Shown here: piece after piece, positions 26,980 to 35,956 of the stretch | Position numbering within the stretch: position 1 is the first letter of the stretch | Layout: each line of letters starts with the position of its first letter | Notes under the pieces: model-generated | Seen by the model: only the letters and a program-made list of their open reading frames with translations | What the model was told of the DNA's origin: nothing | Database searches by the model: none | From: Hyphomicrobiaceae bacterium | Lineage (GTDB): Bacteria; Pseudomonadota; Alphaproteobacteria; Rhizobiales; Hyphomicrobiaceae | Assembly (NCBI GenBank): GCA_022844225.1 | Contig: JALHMC010000032.1 | Span: forward strand, 1-45,605 | Direction of reading: 5' to 3' | DNA: 45,605 bases | Translations under genes and position numbers: made by a program

Positions 26980-28389
26980 TCAGCTCTTTGGAGTCGCCGC
27001 CAACGCTCCGACGGGCACCGCAGGTCCTCCTTGCGAGCCGTAGCTGTCGGCCGAGCCGAAATTGAACGCCGCCGCCGAGGGTTCCGCCGCCGTCTCGAAC
27101 GGCGGGGACGCGGCCGCCCTCCGATCGATCGGAGGCATCATGATGCCGCGCGCCGTACGTCCGTCGTAGAGGCGGGTGAATTCGGCAATGCGAGGGGCGA
27201 TCTCGCGCCGGAAGCGGCTGCCGTTGAAGATCCCGTAATGCCCGACCTTGGGACACTCGAAGTGCGATTTGCGCTCGGAAGGAATTCCGGTGCACAGGTC
27301 TTGAGCCGCACGACACTGGCCGATGCCGGTAATGTCGTCCTTCTCGCCTTCGACCGTCATCAAGGATACACGCCGGATACGACCGAGATCGACGCGCCGG
27401 TTGCGATGCATCATCTCGCCCTTGGGCATGTGATGGTTGACGAACACCGTGTCGACGGTCTGCAGGAAGAACTCTGCCGTGAGGTCCATTACGGCGAGGT
27501 ATTCGTCGTAGAATTCGCGGTGCTTCTCCGCGCTATCGCCGTCGCCTGCCACGAGATGCTGGAACAGCTCCTTGTGCGCCATCAGATGCCGGTCGAGGTT
27601 CATGGTCATGAACCCGGAGAGCTGCAGGAAACCCGGATAGACCTTGCGTCCATGTCCTGCACCAGGCCACGGCACGCTGGTAATGACGTTCCGGCGAAAC
27701 CAGTCGGTGCCGCGCTTCTCGGCGAGCTGGTTGACGACCGTAGGCGAGACCCGCGTGTCGATCGGACCGCCCGCCAGGATCAGGGATTGAGGAACGTGCG
27801 GATCCCCGTCCGCCTCCATGAGTGCCGTCGCGGCCAGCACCGGCACCGACGGCTGGCAGACGGCAAACACGTGGACGTCTCCACGGAAATGACGGAACAC
27901 GTCGCGCATAACAGAGATGTAAGTGTCCAAGTCGAACTCTCCGGCGGCAGCCGGAACGTTGCGGGCATCCTGCCAGTCGGTGATGTAGACCTCGTGGTCA
28001 GGCAGGAATGCTTCGACGGTGCCGCGCAACAAGGTGGCGTAATGCCCGGACATCGGCGCGACCAACAGCAGGCGAGGATCGCGCGCCCGACGTTCATCTG
28101 GCACGTCACGCCGGAAATGGATCACGCGGCAAAAGGGATGGCGCCACACCACTTCCTCGTGCACGCCGGTCCGAACGCCGTCGACAGCCGTTTGGGTCAG
28201 GCCGAACTCGGGCTTGTCATAGCGACGCGTGGTTCGCTCGAAGACTTCGAGTGCGGCCGCTGCGTGGCGGCCGATGCTCGTATGCGTCAAAGGGTTGAAG
28301 GGATTGCTCAGCATCAATCGGCAGGAGTCCGCCGCAACCCGAGCCGGCCGCACAGCAGCGTGACCCAGCTCATACCAGTGGTAGAGCAT
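26980..28389 (-). CDS. phaZ: Intracellular polyhydroxybutyrate depolymerase PhaZ
   Basis: Protein of 469 residues of the intracellular PHB depolymerase family, which mobilises storage polyester granules in the cytoplasm. The start MLYHWYELGHAAVRP is characteristic. The nucleophile is cysteine: Cys178 in FAVCQPSVPVLA, replacing the usual lipase Ser. ILAGGPIDTRVSPTVVN, TVFVNHHMPKGEMM and KVGHYGIFNGSRFRREIAP (with the likely catalytic His) follow. A Pro/Ala-rich C-terminal tail of about 50 residues is extra. ATG at 28389 has GGGGGAA about 8 bases upstream. It lies downstream of senC on the same strand. phaC and phaP are not in the window. Confidence 0.94.
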   Translation of the reverse strand: MLYHWYELGHAAVRPARVAADSCRLMLSNPFNPLTHTSIGRHAAAALEVFERTTRRYDKPEFGLTQTAVDGVRTGVHEEVVWRHPFCRVIHFRRDVPDERRARDPRLLLVAPMSGHYATLLRGTVEAFLPDHEVYITDWQDARNVPAAAGEFDLDTYISVMRDVFRHFRGDVHVFAVCQPSVPVLAATALMEADGDPHVPQSLILAGGPIDTRVSPTVVNQLAEKRGTDWFRRNVITSVPWPGAGHGRKVYPGFLQLSGFMTMNLDRHLMAHKELFQHLVAGDGDSAEKHREFYDEYLAVMDLTAEFFLQTVDTVFVNHHMPKGEMMHRNRRVDLGRIRRVSLMTVEGEKDDITGIGQCRAAQDLCTGIPSERKSHFECPKVGHYGIFNGSRFRREIAPRIAEFTRLYDGRTARGIMMPPIDRRAAASPPFETAAEPSAAAFNFGSADSYGSQGGPAVPVGALAATPKS

Positions 28390-28413
28390 CGAGACGTTCC
28401 CCCAATCAGCCCC

Positions 28414-28461
28414 GCCCTGTCACCAGGGCACGTCGACCGGGCCCGCGGCGTCTGAGGACGC
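28414..28461 (-). terminator. Two adjacent short hairpins between senC and phaZ
   Basis: The minus strand has GCGTC-CTCA-GACGC (28448-28461) and GCCCTG-GTGA-CAGGGC (28414-28429, a GNRA-type loop). No T-run follows, so they are not classical terminators; they could slow read-through from senC or shape the phaZ leader. Confidence 0.3.
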
Positions 28462-28548
28462 TCTTCCGGTTACCGATCGAAGTCTTGTCGCATTTTCCCC
28501 GGAGAGCAGCTTGCAGCGATTCGACGGTTGGTTAAAGCCGCGTCTTTC

Positions 28549-29169
28549 TCACAAAAGCTTCGCCAGGCGCGCTGCAATCGCATCGGGCGTAGATGTGTGG
28601 GAGAAGTGCGCCACGTAGCGTCCGTCCGGTCCCATCAGATACATCAGCGCCGAATGATCGTAAGTGAAGCCTGCGGTCGTTTTTTCGTCGACGACCTTCT
28701 TATAATAGACACGATAAGCCTTCGCTGCCGCCGCGATCTCCTCTGCCGAGCCCGTCAATCCGACAAGGCGCGGGTGGAAGCTCGCCACGTAAAGTGCGAG
28801 TTGTTCCGGCGTATCCCGCTCGTGATCGACCGAAACGAAAACCGGCACGATCCGATCCGCCTTGGCGCCCAGCTGCTCGAGCGCCGCCGACATCACCTGA
28901 AGTCCCGAGGGGCAGATGTCGGGGCAGTACGTGAAGCCGAACATGATCAGCATATGCTTGCCGCGAAAATCGGCATCGGTGACCCGGCGGCCTTTGTGAT
29001 CGGTCAGCTGGAACGGACCGCCCACGAGAGCCTGGCCAACGGAGAGGTCTTTCGGCAGCAGCGCCTCTCGAGCCGAGGGCAACGCCAACAACGCGACGAG
29101 ACCCCCCAGCGCGAACGCCAACACAGCGATGATAACGAGACGAGGACGCATTGGCGTGGTCCGTAACAT
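28549..29169 (-). CDS. senC: SCO1/SenC-family copper chaperone
   Basis: Membrane-anchored thioredoxin-fold protein of about 206 residues. One N-terminal transmembrane helix (about 11-30) is followed by the Sco domain with copper ligands Cys82 and Cys86 in FTYCPDICPSG and His172 in YDHSALMYLMG. Sco proteins deliver copper to the CuA site of cytochrome oxidase. It is divergent from a RegB/ActS kinase, as senC/prrC is from regB/prrB in Rhodobacter, so it is called SenC here. ATG at 29169 or 29151 could be the start; neither has a strong ribosome-binding site. The frame continues open to 29289 without typical sequence. Confidence 0.9.
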   Translation of the reverse strand: MLRTTPMRPRLVIIAVLAFALGGLVALLALPSAREALLPKDLSVGQALVGGPFQLTDHKGRRVTDADFRGKHMLIMFGFTYCPDICPSGLQVMSAALEQLGAKADRIVPVFVSVDHERDTPEQLALYVASFHPRLVGLTGSAEEIAAAAKAYRVYYKKVVDEKTTAGFTYDHSALMYLMGPDGRYVAHFSHTSTPDAIAARLAKLL

Positions 29170-29409
29170 TCGATCCAGCGGCTCTTGTCCATCCGGCAAA
29201 ACCCGGACGCACCCCGCTTCGGGTGCGCAGGGGACGGTGGCGTGGCCAAAACCTAGATAGGCGAGGTCATGCGCGAATGCGACGAGCATATCGCCACCCC
29301 TCGACAGCCCATCAATCCGCTTATTCCTTCTCGGACCTTGCGGTGAGAGTGGCGTCCGCTACAAGAGGTCGCAGTCATCAAGGAGCGGGACTGGGCCGGA
29401 GCTCGAGCG

Positions 29410-30831
29410 ATGCGCGTTCAATCGATTGCCACCAGCCTTCAAGGCGGCTTCGGCGTGATCTCACGTCTGAGCGGTCAGGAGGACAGCCGGCTGCGCATGC
29501 AGACCATCATTCGGCTCCGATGGTTCGGCGTCGGCGGACAGCTCGTAACCGTCGCGTTCGTCTACTGGCTGTTGGGCTATGACTTCCCGGTCGGCTGGTG
29601 TCTCGCGCTCGTCTCAATGTCGGCTTGGCTCAACGTCTATTTGCGTATCGCCTATCCCGCGCGGCATCGCCTAAGCCGATCGTTCGCGACGGCCCTGCTC
29701 GCCTGGGACATTTTCGAACTCGCTGCCCTGCTTTTCTTGACTGGCGGTCTGCAGAATCCGTTCGCGTTTCTGCTCGTCGCCCCTGTTACGGTCTCTGCCG
29801 CTACCCTTCCGGCACGCAATACCGTGTTACTGGGCGCCATAGCGCTCGCTTCGTCGGTCGTGCTCGTCGGCTGGCATCTGCCATTACCGTGGACTCCCGA
29901 GGATCCTGTCAGCCTCCCCGTCCTGTATAAGCTCGGCATGCTGGCGTCGATCGCCGCCGGAATGGCGTTCCTGGCTCTCTACGCGGCGCGCCTCTCCAAA
30001 GAGGCTCGTCTCATGTCGGAAGCTCTGGCGGCAACCGAGCACGTGCTCGCGCGCGAGCAAAAGTTGCATGCGCTCGACGGGTTGGCCGCAGCGGCGGCAC
30101 ATGAACTGGGCACCCCGCTCGCGACCATCGCCCTCGTTACAAAGGAACTCGAGCGTGGCAGCGTGCAATGGCCGGAACTGAGCGAAGACATCACCTTGCT
30201 CCGGACCCAGGCCGAGCGCTGCCGGGATATTCTCCGCAAGCTCACCCGCAGCCCGACCGAACAGGATCCCCACCACGTCAGCCTTCCCGTCACCCAGTTG
30301 CTACAGGAAGCGGCCGGTCCGTATTCCTCGTCTCAGGTGCGCATCCGCATTTCGGCCGCCCCGCGCGACGGAGCTGGGAGCGCCGACCGGCGCGAGCCCA
30401 TCGGTGAGCGTCGGCCGGGCCTGATCTACGGCATCGGCAACATCATCGAGAATGCCGTCGATTTCGCGGGCTCGGCCGTCGACGTAGCCGCCGTTTGGGA
30501 CGAGCGCGAGATCGAGATGACGATCACCGACGACGGCCCTGGCTTTGCTCCCGACATTATCGATACGCTGGGCGAGCCCTACGTCACGACTCGTGGAACG
30601 GGCCAGAGGCTTGGTCGGTCCGGCAAAGAGGCCTCGGGGCTGGGACTCGGTTTCTTCATCGCCAAGACTCTACTCGAACGATCCGGTGCGCGTGTCACAC
30701 TCGAGAACCGCCTGCCGCCAGAGCACGGTGCCATCGTTCGGATCACGTGGGGGCGCGGTAGCTTCGACTTGCCGGAGACGCGAACAGGCACAGCTCATTG
30801 GCCCGAGCAGCGGCCACATGCTGCCGAGTGA
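29410..30831 (+). CDS. regB: Redox sensor histidine kinase RegB/ActS/PrrB
   Basis: Membrane kinase of 473 residues with about six N-terminal transmembrane helices (35-195). Both signatures of the RegB family are present: the quinone-sensing motif GGLQNPF at 112-118 and redox-active Cys271 in ERCRDILRKL. The phospho-acceptor is His231 in AAAHELGTPLATI, followed by GIGNIIENAVDFA, TDDGPGF and GLGLGFFIAKTLLERSGA. In relatives it controls photosynthesis, carbon and nitrogen fixation, and respiration through RegA/ActR. The partner regulator gene is not adjacent here. ATG at 29410 was used. It is convergent with the VOC gene. Confidence 0.93.
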   Translation: MRVQSIATSLQGGFGVISRLSGQEDSRLRMQTIIRLRWFGVGGQLVTVAFVYWLLGYDFPVGWCLALVSMSAWLNVYLRIAYPARHRLSRSFATALLAWDIFELAALLFLTGGLQNPFAFLLVAPVTVSAATLPARNTVLLGAIALASSVVLVGWHLPLPWTPEDPVSLPVLYKLGMLASIAAGMAFLALYAARLSKEARLMSEALAATEHVLAREQKLHALDGLAAAAAHELGTPLATIALVTKELERGSVQWPELSEDITLLRTQAERCRDILRKLTRSPTEQDPHHVSLPVTQLLQEAAGPYSSSQVRIRISAAPRDGAGSADRREPIGERRPGLIYGIGNIIENAVDFAGSAVDVAAVWDEREIEMTITDDGPGFAPDIIDTLGEPYVTTRGTGQRLGRSGKEASGLGLGFFIAKTLLERSGARVTLENRLPPEHGAIVRITWGRGSFDLPETRTGTAHWPEQRPHAAE

Positions 30832-30883
30832 CGCGACGCCGATCTGCTGATCACCGCAGGTGGCATCAACTGCAAGTCATGGA

Positions 30884-31582
30884 CTAACGGGCGCGACGGC
30901 CCGCCTTGTTCGGAACCTTCCGGGCCGTCGTGGTCGCTGTGGCTTTGATCCTCCGAGCACTCTCACCCTTTCCAGCGGTGGCCTGCCGCCGAGGCGCTTT
31001 CTCGACCGCGATCTTCGCTGTGGTCCGACGCGTCTTGGCAGCTGATGCCTTCTTAGAGGCAGCGCTTGCCCCCGCCGGTCCTGCGGTTCCCTTCCGTTTC
31101 GCGAGCAGGGCCGATGCCTCGGCCCGCAGAAGGGCGTTCAGCCGCTTCTGCATCTCTTTCGGGCTGACCCTTTCGACGCGAGTCTGGATCGACCAGACGT
31201 GACCAAACGGATCCTCGATCTGACCCGTCCTATCGCCGTAGAACTGATCGGCCACCGGCCGGCGCACCTTGGCGCCTGCCTTAACCGCCTTAGCCACCAG
31301 CCGGTCAACATCGTCGACATACACTGTCATGACGACACTCGTTCCCCTGAGCGCCTGGGGACCGACCGCCTTCGCTTCCGGAAACTCGTCAGACAACATC
31401 ACGACGGCGCCGCCCATCACCAGCTCGGCGTGCCCGACCTTGCCTGCCATTTTCAGGCGAAAGCGTTCCTCGGCACCAAAAACCTTCTTGTAGAACTTGA
31501 TCGCGCTTGCCGCATCGCGCACCCGCAGGTAGGGCATGACCGCCTGATAGCCCCTCGGGACACCACTCTTCGCGTTCACCAT
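30884..31582 (-). CDS. VOC (PhnB/glyoxalase-like) protein with Lys/Ala-rich tail
   Basis: Protein of 232 residues. Residues about 10-130 form a VOC domain of the PhnB-like group: YQAVMPYLRVRDAASAIKFY, FGAEERFRL, ELVMGGAVVMLSDEFPE and IEDPFGHVWSIQT are typical. After a short helix (SPKEMQKRLNALLRAEA) comes a tail of about 75 residues made mainly of Lys, Ala, Arg and Thr, like bacterial histone-H1-type tails. This pairing could tether the protein to DNA, RNA or a polyanion. ATG at 31582 has AAGGGATGG upstream; GTG at 31621 would add 13 residues. Enzymatic activity is unproven. Confidence 0.87.
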   Translation of the reverse strand: MVNAKSGVPRGYQAVMPYLRVRDAASAIKFYKKVFGAEERFRLKMAGKVGHAELVMGGAVVMLSDEFPEAKAVGPQALRGTSVVMTVYVDDVDRLVAKAVKAGAKVRRPVADQFYGDRTGQIEDPFGHVWSIQTRVERVSPKEMQKRLNALLRAEASALLAKRKGTAGPAGASAASKKASAAKTRRTTAKIAVEKAPRRQATAGKGESARRIKATATTTARKVPNKAGRRAR

Positions 31583-31717
31583 AGCGTCGCCATCCCTTGC
31601 CACCGTCAGCCCGCCGTTCACGGCATACCTGCGTCAAGTCTACAACCGGTCTCGCTCGGCCGATGACGTGAGTTCACGCATAACCTTAACCGGTCGAACG
31701 GACAGCGTATGATGTCT

Positions 31718-31729
31718 GTTCGATCGAAC
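31718..31729. promoter_or_regulatory. Perfect palindrome GTTCGATCGAAC
   Basis: A 12-base palindrome lies about 90 bases before the preferred start of the DMT gene at 31820 and about 136 bases from the divergent VOC gene. A related GGTCGAAC half-site is close by at 31692-31699. It could be an operator for a local repressor. If the DMT gene starts at 31709 instead, the palindrome is inside coding sequence and less meaningful. Confidence 0.3.
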
Positions 31730-31819
31730 GATGCCTTGAGGCTGGCCGCCAACTTTCAAGTGAGCGTCACGGGCCGGCTCAACCACCCCTGGCTCCAGCT
31801 GATGAGAGACGCGCCGCGC

Positions 31820-32713
31820 ATGCATGCAACACAGCCCGGCGACGCGGAACACAGAAGCAACATCCTCTCGGCCTTGAAATGGATGACGGTCGCGCTTTTC
31901 GCCTTTTCCGCGATCGGCGTTGCCGCGCGTGAGGCCGGTCGAGGCATGGGCGCGCTCGACATCATGTTCTACCGCAGTTGGCTCGGCGTCTCGATCCTGG
32001 CGATCGTCCAATACGGCTCCGGCAAAAGCGTGATCGACCTGCGCACGACGCAGATGCCGCTGCTGTGCCTACGCAGCTTCATCCACTTCATCGCGCAATA
32101 CGCTTGGCTCGTAGCGGTGACTCTGATCCCCCTCGCCGAACTCTTCGCGATCGAATTCACGGCGCCGCTCTGGACTGCGCTGCTAGCGCCGCTCTTTTTG
32201 AAGGAGCGGTTGACGGGCACGCGCCTGCTTGCTGCCGCGCTGGGGTTCGTCGGCATCCTGATCGTGGTGTCACCCGGCAGCCTGACAATTGGTCCGGGGA
32301 CGATCTATGCTTTCGTGGCAGCGGTCGGCTTCGCGCTGCACTACCTGATGACCAAGCAGCTCACGCGGCGCGACAGCGCATTTCTCCTGCTCTTCTATAC
32401 ACACGTGATCCAGGGCGTGATGGCCATCGCTCTCACCATCACGTCGCTCAAAGTCCCTGATCCCGTCACCGCGCTCTGGATCGTGGCGCTCACGGTGATC
32501 GGTCTCGTGGCGCACTACGCATTGGCCCGCGCCTTTGCGCTGGCGGACGCGATCGTGGTCGCGCCACTGGATTTTCTGAGGTTGCCGTTGATCGCCGTCG
32601 TCGGCGTCGTGCTCTACGATGAGCGATTGGCGCCGACGCTACTTGCCGGCGCCGCCGTGATCGTTGCCGCCAACGCCATCAACATCTGGGGCGAGCGTCG
32701 GCGGCGTAGCTGA
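31820..32713 (+). CDS. DMT-superfamily transporter, EamA type
   Basis: Inner-membrane carrier of about 297 residues with two EamA repeats and ten predicted helices. Typical segments are FYRSWLGVSILAI, ELFAIEFTAPLWTALLAPLFLKERL and ADAIVVAPLDFLRLPLIAVVGVVLYDERL. The C-terminus is basic (WGERRRRS). The start is uncertain: ATG at 31820 gives a normal 17-residue lead to the first helix with GAGAGA upstream; ATG at 31802 or 31709 would add 6 or 37 residues. It faces the thiolase gene. It lacks the VGWRRW motif of the 36-40 kb array, so it belongs to a different subgroup. Substrate unknown. Confidence 0.88.
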   Translation: MHATQPGDAEHRSNILSALKWMTVALFAFSAIGVAAREAGRGMGALDIMFYRSWLGVSILAIVQYGSGKSVIDLRTTQMPLLCLRSFIHFIAQYAWLVAVTLIPLAELFAIEFTAPLWTALLAPLFLKERLTGTRLLAAALGFVGILIVVSPGSLTIGPGTIYAFVAAVGFALHYLMTKQLTRRDSAFLLLFYTHVIQGVMAIALTITSLKVPDPVTALWIVALTVIGLVAHYALARAFALADAIVVAPLDFLRLPLIAVVGVVLYDERLAPTLLAGAAVIVAANAINIWGERRRRS

Positions 32714-32767
32714 TTTTGGAGCGCGCGGCTCCACGGGGAGCCGACACGCGCCACTCAAGAACTCAAC

Positions 32768-33973
32768 TCACGTTCGCTCGATGACCATGGCGATGCCTTG
32801 GCCGACGCCGATGCACATCGAAATGAGCGCGTACTTGCCGCCCGTGCGTTCGAGCTGACGGACGGCGGTGATCGCGATGCGCGAGCCGGAGGCCCCAAGG
32901 GGGTGACCAACAGCGATGGCGCCGCCGTTCGGGTTCAACCGCTTGTCATCCGCCGAAATGTCGAGTCCCTTGCAGCAGGCCAGCACCTGCGCCGCAAACG
33001 CCTCGTTGATCTCGATCACGTCCATGTCTTTGAGATCGAGGCCGGCGCGTTCGAGTGCCTTCTTGGCCGCGGGCACGGGACCAAAGCCCATGATGCGTGG
33101 GGCCACGCCCGCCACTGCCGTCGAGATGATGCGCGCGCGCGGCTTGGCGCCCGCCTTATCGCCCGCGTCGCGGCTCGCCACGATCAGTGCGGCGGCGCCG
33201 TCGTTGATGCCCGATGCGTTGCCGGCCGTGGTCACGCCGTCCTTGAAGATGGGCCTCAGCTTGGCGAGGCCCGCCATGTCCGTCTGCGGCCGGGGGTGCT
33301 CGTCGGCGCCGATCGAGCCCGGCTCGCCACCACGCTTGGCGGGCGGAATGCTCACAGCGAGGATCTCGTCCTTGAAGAACCCGGCAGCCCGAGCAGCCTC
33401 ATACTTCTGCTGCGAGGCGAGGGCGTAGACGTCGCAGGCCTCACGCGTCACCTGGAACTCGCGGGCGAGGTTGTCAGCCGTCTGAGGCATGGTGTCGTCG
33501 CCGAAATCGCTCTCGATGCGCGGGTTAGGGAAGCGGGCGCCGAGAGAGGCGACATAGGACTCGATCCGCTTCGGGAAGGCCCCCTCGGTTCGGCCGACGA
33601 CGAAAGGTGCGCGCGTCATGCTCTCGACGCCTCCGGCGACCACGACGTCAGCCTCGCCGCAGGTGATGGCGTGGGCGGCCGAGATCAGGGCGTTCATGCC
33701 CGAACCGCAGAGGCGGTTCACGGTGTTGGCCGGGACCTCGATCGGGAGGCCTGCGAGCAGCATGGCGTGGCGGCCGACGTTACGGCTGTCCTCGCCAGCC
33801 TGGGAGACGCAGCCGATGTTGACGTCGTCGATGGACGCCGGGGCGAAGCCCGAGCGGGTGACGACGGTCTTGATGACGTCGCCCAGCATGTTGTCGGGGC
33901 GCACGCCCGAAAGCGCTCCGTCCTGGCGACCGAAGGGAGTGCGAATACCGTCGTAGATGTAGGCTTCGAGCAT
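32768..33973 (-). CDS. Acetyl-CoA acyltransferase (thiolase), PcaF-like
   Basis: Thiolase of 401 residues. Catalytic Cys89 lies in NTVNRLCGSGMNAL, His357 in AVGHPLGASGSRI, and the second Cys387 in MCIGVGQGIAM. The N-terminus YIYDGIRTPFGRQDGALSGVRPD resembles 3-oxoadipyl-CoA thiolases of the beta-ketoadipate pathway more than biosynthetic PhaA, but degradative acetyl-CoA acetyltransferase is also possible. ATG at 33973 has AAGGAG nearby. It lies 132 bases downstream of the IlvD/Edd gene on the same strand. No pca genes are in the window to confirm the aromatic pathway. Confidence 0.92.
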   Translation of the reverse strand: MLEAYIYDGIRTPFGRQDGALSGVRPDNMLGDVIKTVVTRSGFAPASIDDVNIGCVSQAGEDSRNVGRHAMLLAGLPIEVPANTVNRLCGSGMNALISAAHAITCGEADVVVAGGVESMTRAPFVVGRTEGAFPKRIESYVASLGARFPNPRIESDFGDDTMPQTADNLAREFQVTREACDVYALASQQKYEAARAAGFFKDEILAVSIPPAKRGGEPGSIGADEHPRPQTDMAGLAKLRPIFKDGVTTAGNASGINDGAAALIVASRDAGDKAGAKPRARIISTAVAGVAPRIMGFGPVPAAKKALERAGLDLKDMDVIEINEAFAAQVLACCKGLDISADDKRLNPNGGAIAVGHPLGASGSRIAITAVRQLERTGGKYALISMCIGVGQGIAMVIERT

Positions 33974-34105
33974 TGGGGGTCTCCTTCCCGTAATGGCCGC
34001 CCTCTTCAGGCGAGGCGGCTGGTTGGATTATCCTACAGGCTGCCCACGCTGAGCGCGTGGGGACAAGCTCGCCGCCCGCCGCTGCGGACGGGCGCCGGCA
34101 CATTC

Positions 34106-35956
34106 CTACCCCCTGAACTTGTTCTTCGGCACGAAACCGGACGCCTCGGCGTTGCGGCGGTCGCGCACCCAGACCTCGCGATTGGGGTGCATGCCGCCAC
34201 CCCGCGTCGCGGGCACCGCCATGTGGCGCGCGCGCTGCAACAGGCGGGTATCGGCAATGCCGCAGTTGGGATGAACGCCACCATTGTCGGCAACCGCTTT
34301 GTCCCAGACGGCTTTGCGCTTTGCGAAGGTCTGGGGATTGGCCAGCGCCGGACAGTTCAACTCGTTCTTGTTGAGGTCGATCTGGATCTCGTCACCGTCC
34401 TCGACGAACGCGATCGGACCGCCGAGGGCTGCTTCCGGTCCGACATGACCGATGACGAGACCGACGGAACCGCCGGAGAACCGCCCGTCGGTCATCAGGC
34501 CGACCACAATGCCGCGCTCGCGGCACAGCGTCGTGATGCGCGAGGTCGGGTCGAGAAACTCCGGCATGCCCGGCGCGCCGCTCGGTCCCTCGTAGCGCAC
34601 GATCACCATGTCGTTGTTGAGAAACCGCTCCGGGGTCGTCTCGAGTGCCGTCAGCAGCGCTTGCTCGCTTTCGAACACGCACGCGCGGCCCCGAAACGTG
34701 TTGTCCTCGAGGCCGCCTTCGACGCCCGCGAGTTTCAGGATGGCCGAGAAGTCGGGCGAGAGGTTGCCGCCGAGCACGCGCAGGCCGCCGGTTGCCTTGT
34801 AGGGCTTGGCGATGGGGTAGATCACAGTGCCGTCGGCGCTCTTTGTGCCAAGACGCTTGACCTGTTGGCTGAGCGTCTCGCCAGTGCACGTCATGACGTC
34901 GCCATTGAGCAGGCCCGCCTCCAGCAATTCGCGCACGATCACCTGCACGCCGCCGACCCGGTCGATGTCGACCATGGAGTATTTGCCGTAGGGGCGTGCG
35001 TCGGTGAGCACCGGCACGACATTCTGCGAGAGGTGATTGAACTCCTCGGGAGTCATGACCTCCTTCCAGAAATCGGCGAAGCCTGCCGCCCGCGCGATCT
35101 CCGGAGCATGCAGGACGACGTTGGTCGAGCCGCCGATGGCCATGGCGACGATCATGGCGTTGCGCAGCGAATCCCGCCCGACGATGTCGCGCGGCTTGAG
35201 GTCCTTGGCGATCAGGTTCGAGAGCAGCGTCACGAGTTCGGCCGCGAACTCCTTCACGCGGCGCGGATCGTCGGACGGCGGCGCAACCATGTGCAGCGGC
35301 TGCATGCCGACGACGCCGATGAACGTCTGCATGGTGTTATAGGTGAACATGCCACCGCAGCTGCCGTAGCCGGGGCACGCATGGCAGGCGATGTGATGGC
35401 GATGTGCGGCATCGGGATGGCCGGCCACCTGGTAGGCGCTGACGATGTCGAGCGGCTCGCCCGTGTTAGGGTCCTTGCCGGGATGGATCGGCCCGTCCGA
35501 CATGATGATCGATGGCTGATTGTGCTCGAGCAGCGCGGCGAGTGTGCCGACCGGCGGCTTGTCGCAGGCCACCACGGCAATGGTGCCGGCGAGGCCGGTG
35601 GCGCTCAGATGCTCGCTCAATGCGTCGTGCGTGACTTCGCGTCCGATCAGCGAGTAGCGCATTTCGCGGGTGCCGTTGCGCACTCCGTCCGAGGTCGCAA
35701 TCGTGTACTCGGGCTGCACGAGGCGCAACTGGAGCTGGCCGGGGCCTTTGCCGATGCGGCTTTTCAGGGCCTCGTGGATGGCGTCGACCTTGGACATCAC
35801 GCCGAGGTAGCATTGGCTGTCGCCCTTGGTGCCGACCACGCCCACCGAGGGCTCGTGAATGAGATCCGGATCGGTGCCGAGCTCACGGGCGAGACCGATA
35901 GTCTGGGTCGAGCGGCCCGGATGGCGGTCGATGAGGACGATTCTCGAGTTCTTCAA
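34106..35956 (-). CDS. IlvD/Edd-family dehydratase
   Basis: Iron-sulfur dehydratase family protein of 616 residues. Likely cluster ligands are in VACDKPP and CPGYGSCGGMFTYNTM; other family blocks are AIGGSTNVVLHAPEIAR, GGLRVLGGNLSPD, YEGPSGAPGMPEF and LMTDGRFSGGSVGLVIGHV. The family contains dihydroxyacid dehydratase (valine/isoleucine synthesis), phosphogluconate dehydratase and sugar-acid dehydratases. The N-terminus (SVGVVGTKGDSQCYLGVMSK) is unlike standard IlvD, so a sugar-acid or other acid substrate is plausible. Start is TTG at 35956, with AAGGAA 7 bases upstream. A thiolase gene follows. Confidence 0.88.
   Translation of the reverse strand: MKNSRIVLIDRHPGRSTQTIGLARELGTDPDLIHEPSVGVVGTKGDSQCYLGVMSKVDAIHEALKSRIGKGPGQLQLRLVQPEYTIATSDGVRNGTREMRYSLIGREVTHDALSEHLSATGLAGTIAVVACDKPPVGTLAALLEHNQPSIIMSDGPIHPGKDPNTGEPLDIVSAYQVAGHPDAAHRHHIACHACPGYGSCGGMFTYNTMQTFIGVVGMQPLHMVAPPSDDPRRVKEFAAELVTLLSNLIAKDLKPRDIVGRDSLRNAMIVAMAIGGSTNVVLHAPEIARAAGFADFWKEVMTPEEFNHLSQNVVPVLTDARPYGKYSMVDIDRVGGVQVIVRELLEAGLLNGDVMTCTGETLSQQVKRLGTKSADGTVIYPIAKPYKATGGLRVLGGNLSPDFSAILKLAGVEGGLEDNTFRGRACVFESEQALLTALETTPERFLNNDMVIVRYEGPSGAPGMPEFLDPTSRITTLCRERGIVVGLMTDGRFSGGSVGLVIGHVGPEAALGGPIAFVEDGDEIQIDLNKNELNCPALANPQTFAKRKAVWDKAVADNGGVHPNCGIADTRLLQRARHMAVPATRGGGMHPNREVWVRDRRNAEASGFVPKNKFRG

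Noticed and set aside
27031..28455. Long plus-strand frame opposite phaZ
   Set aside because: PhaZ on the minus strand has clear family motifs; the other frame has none.
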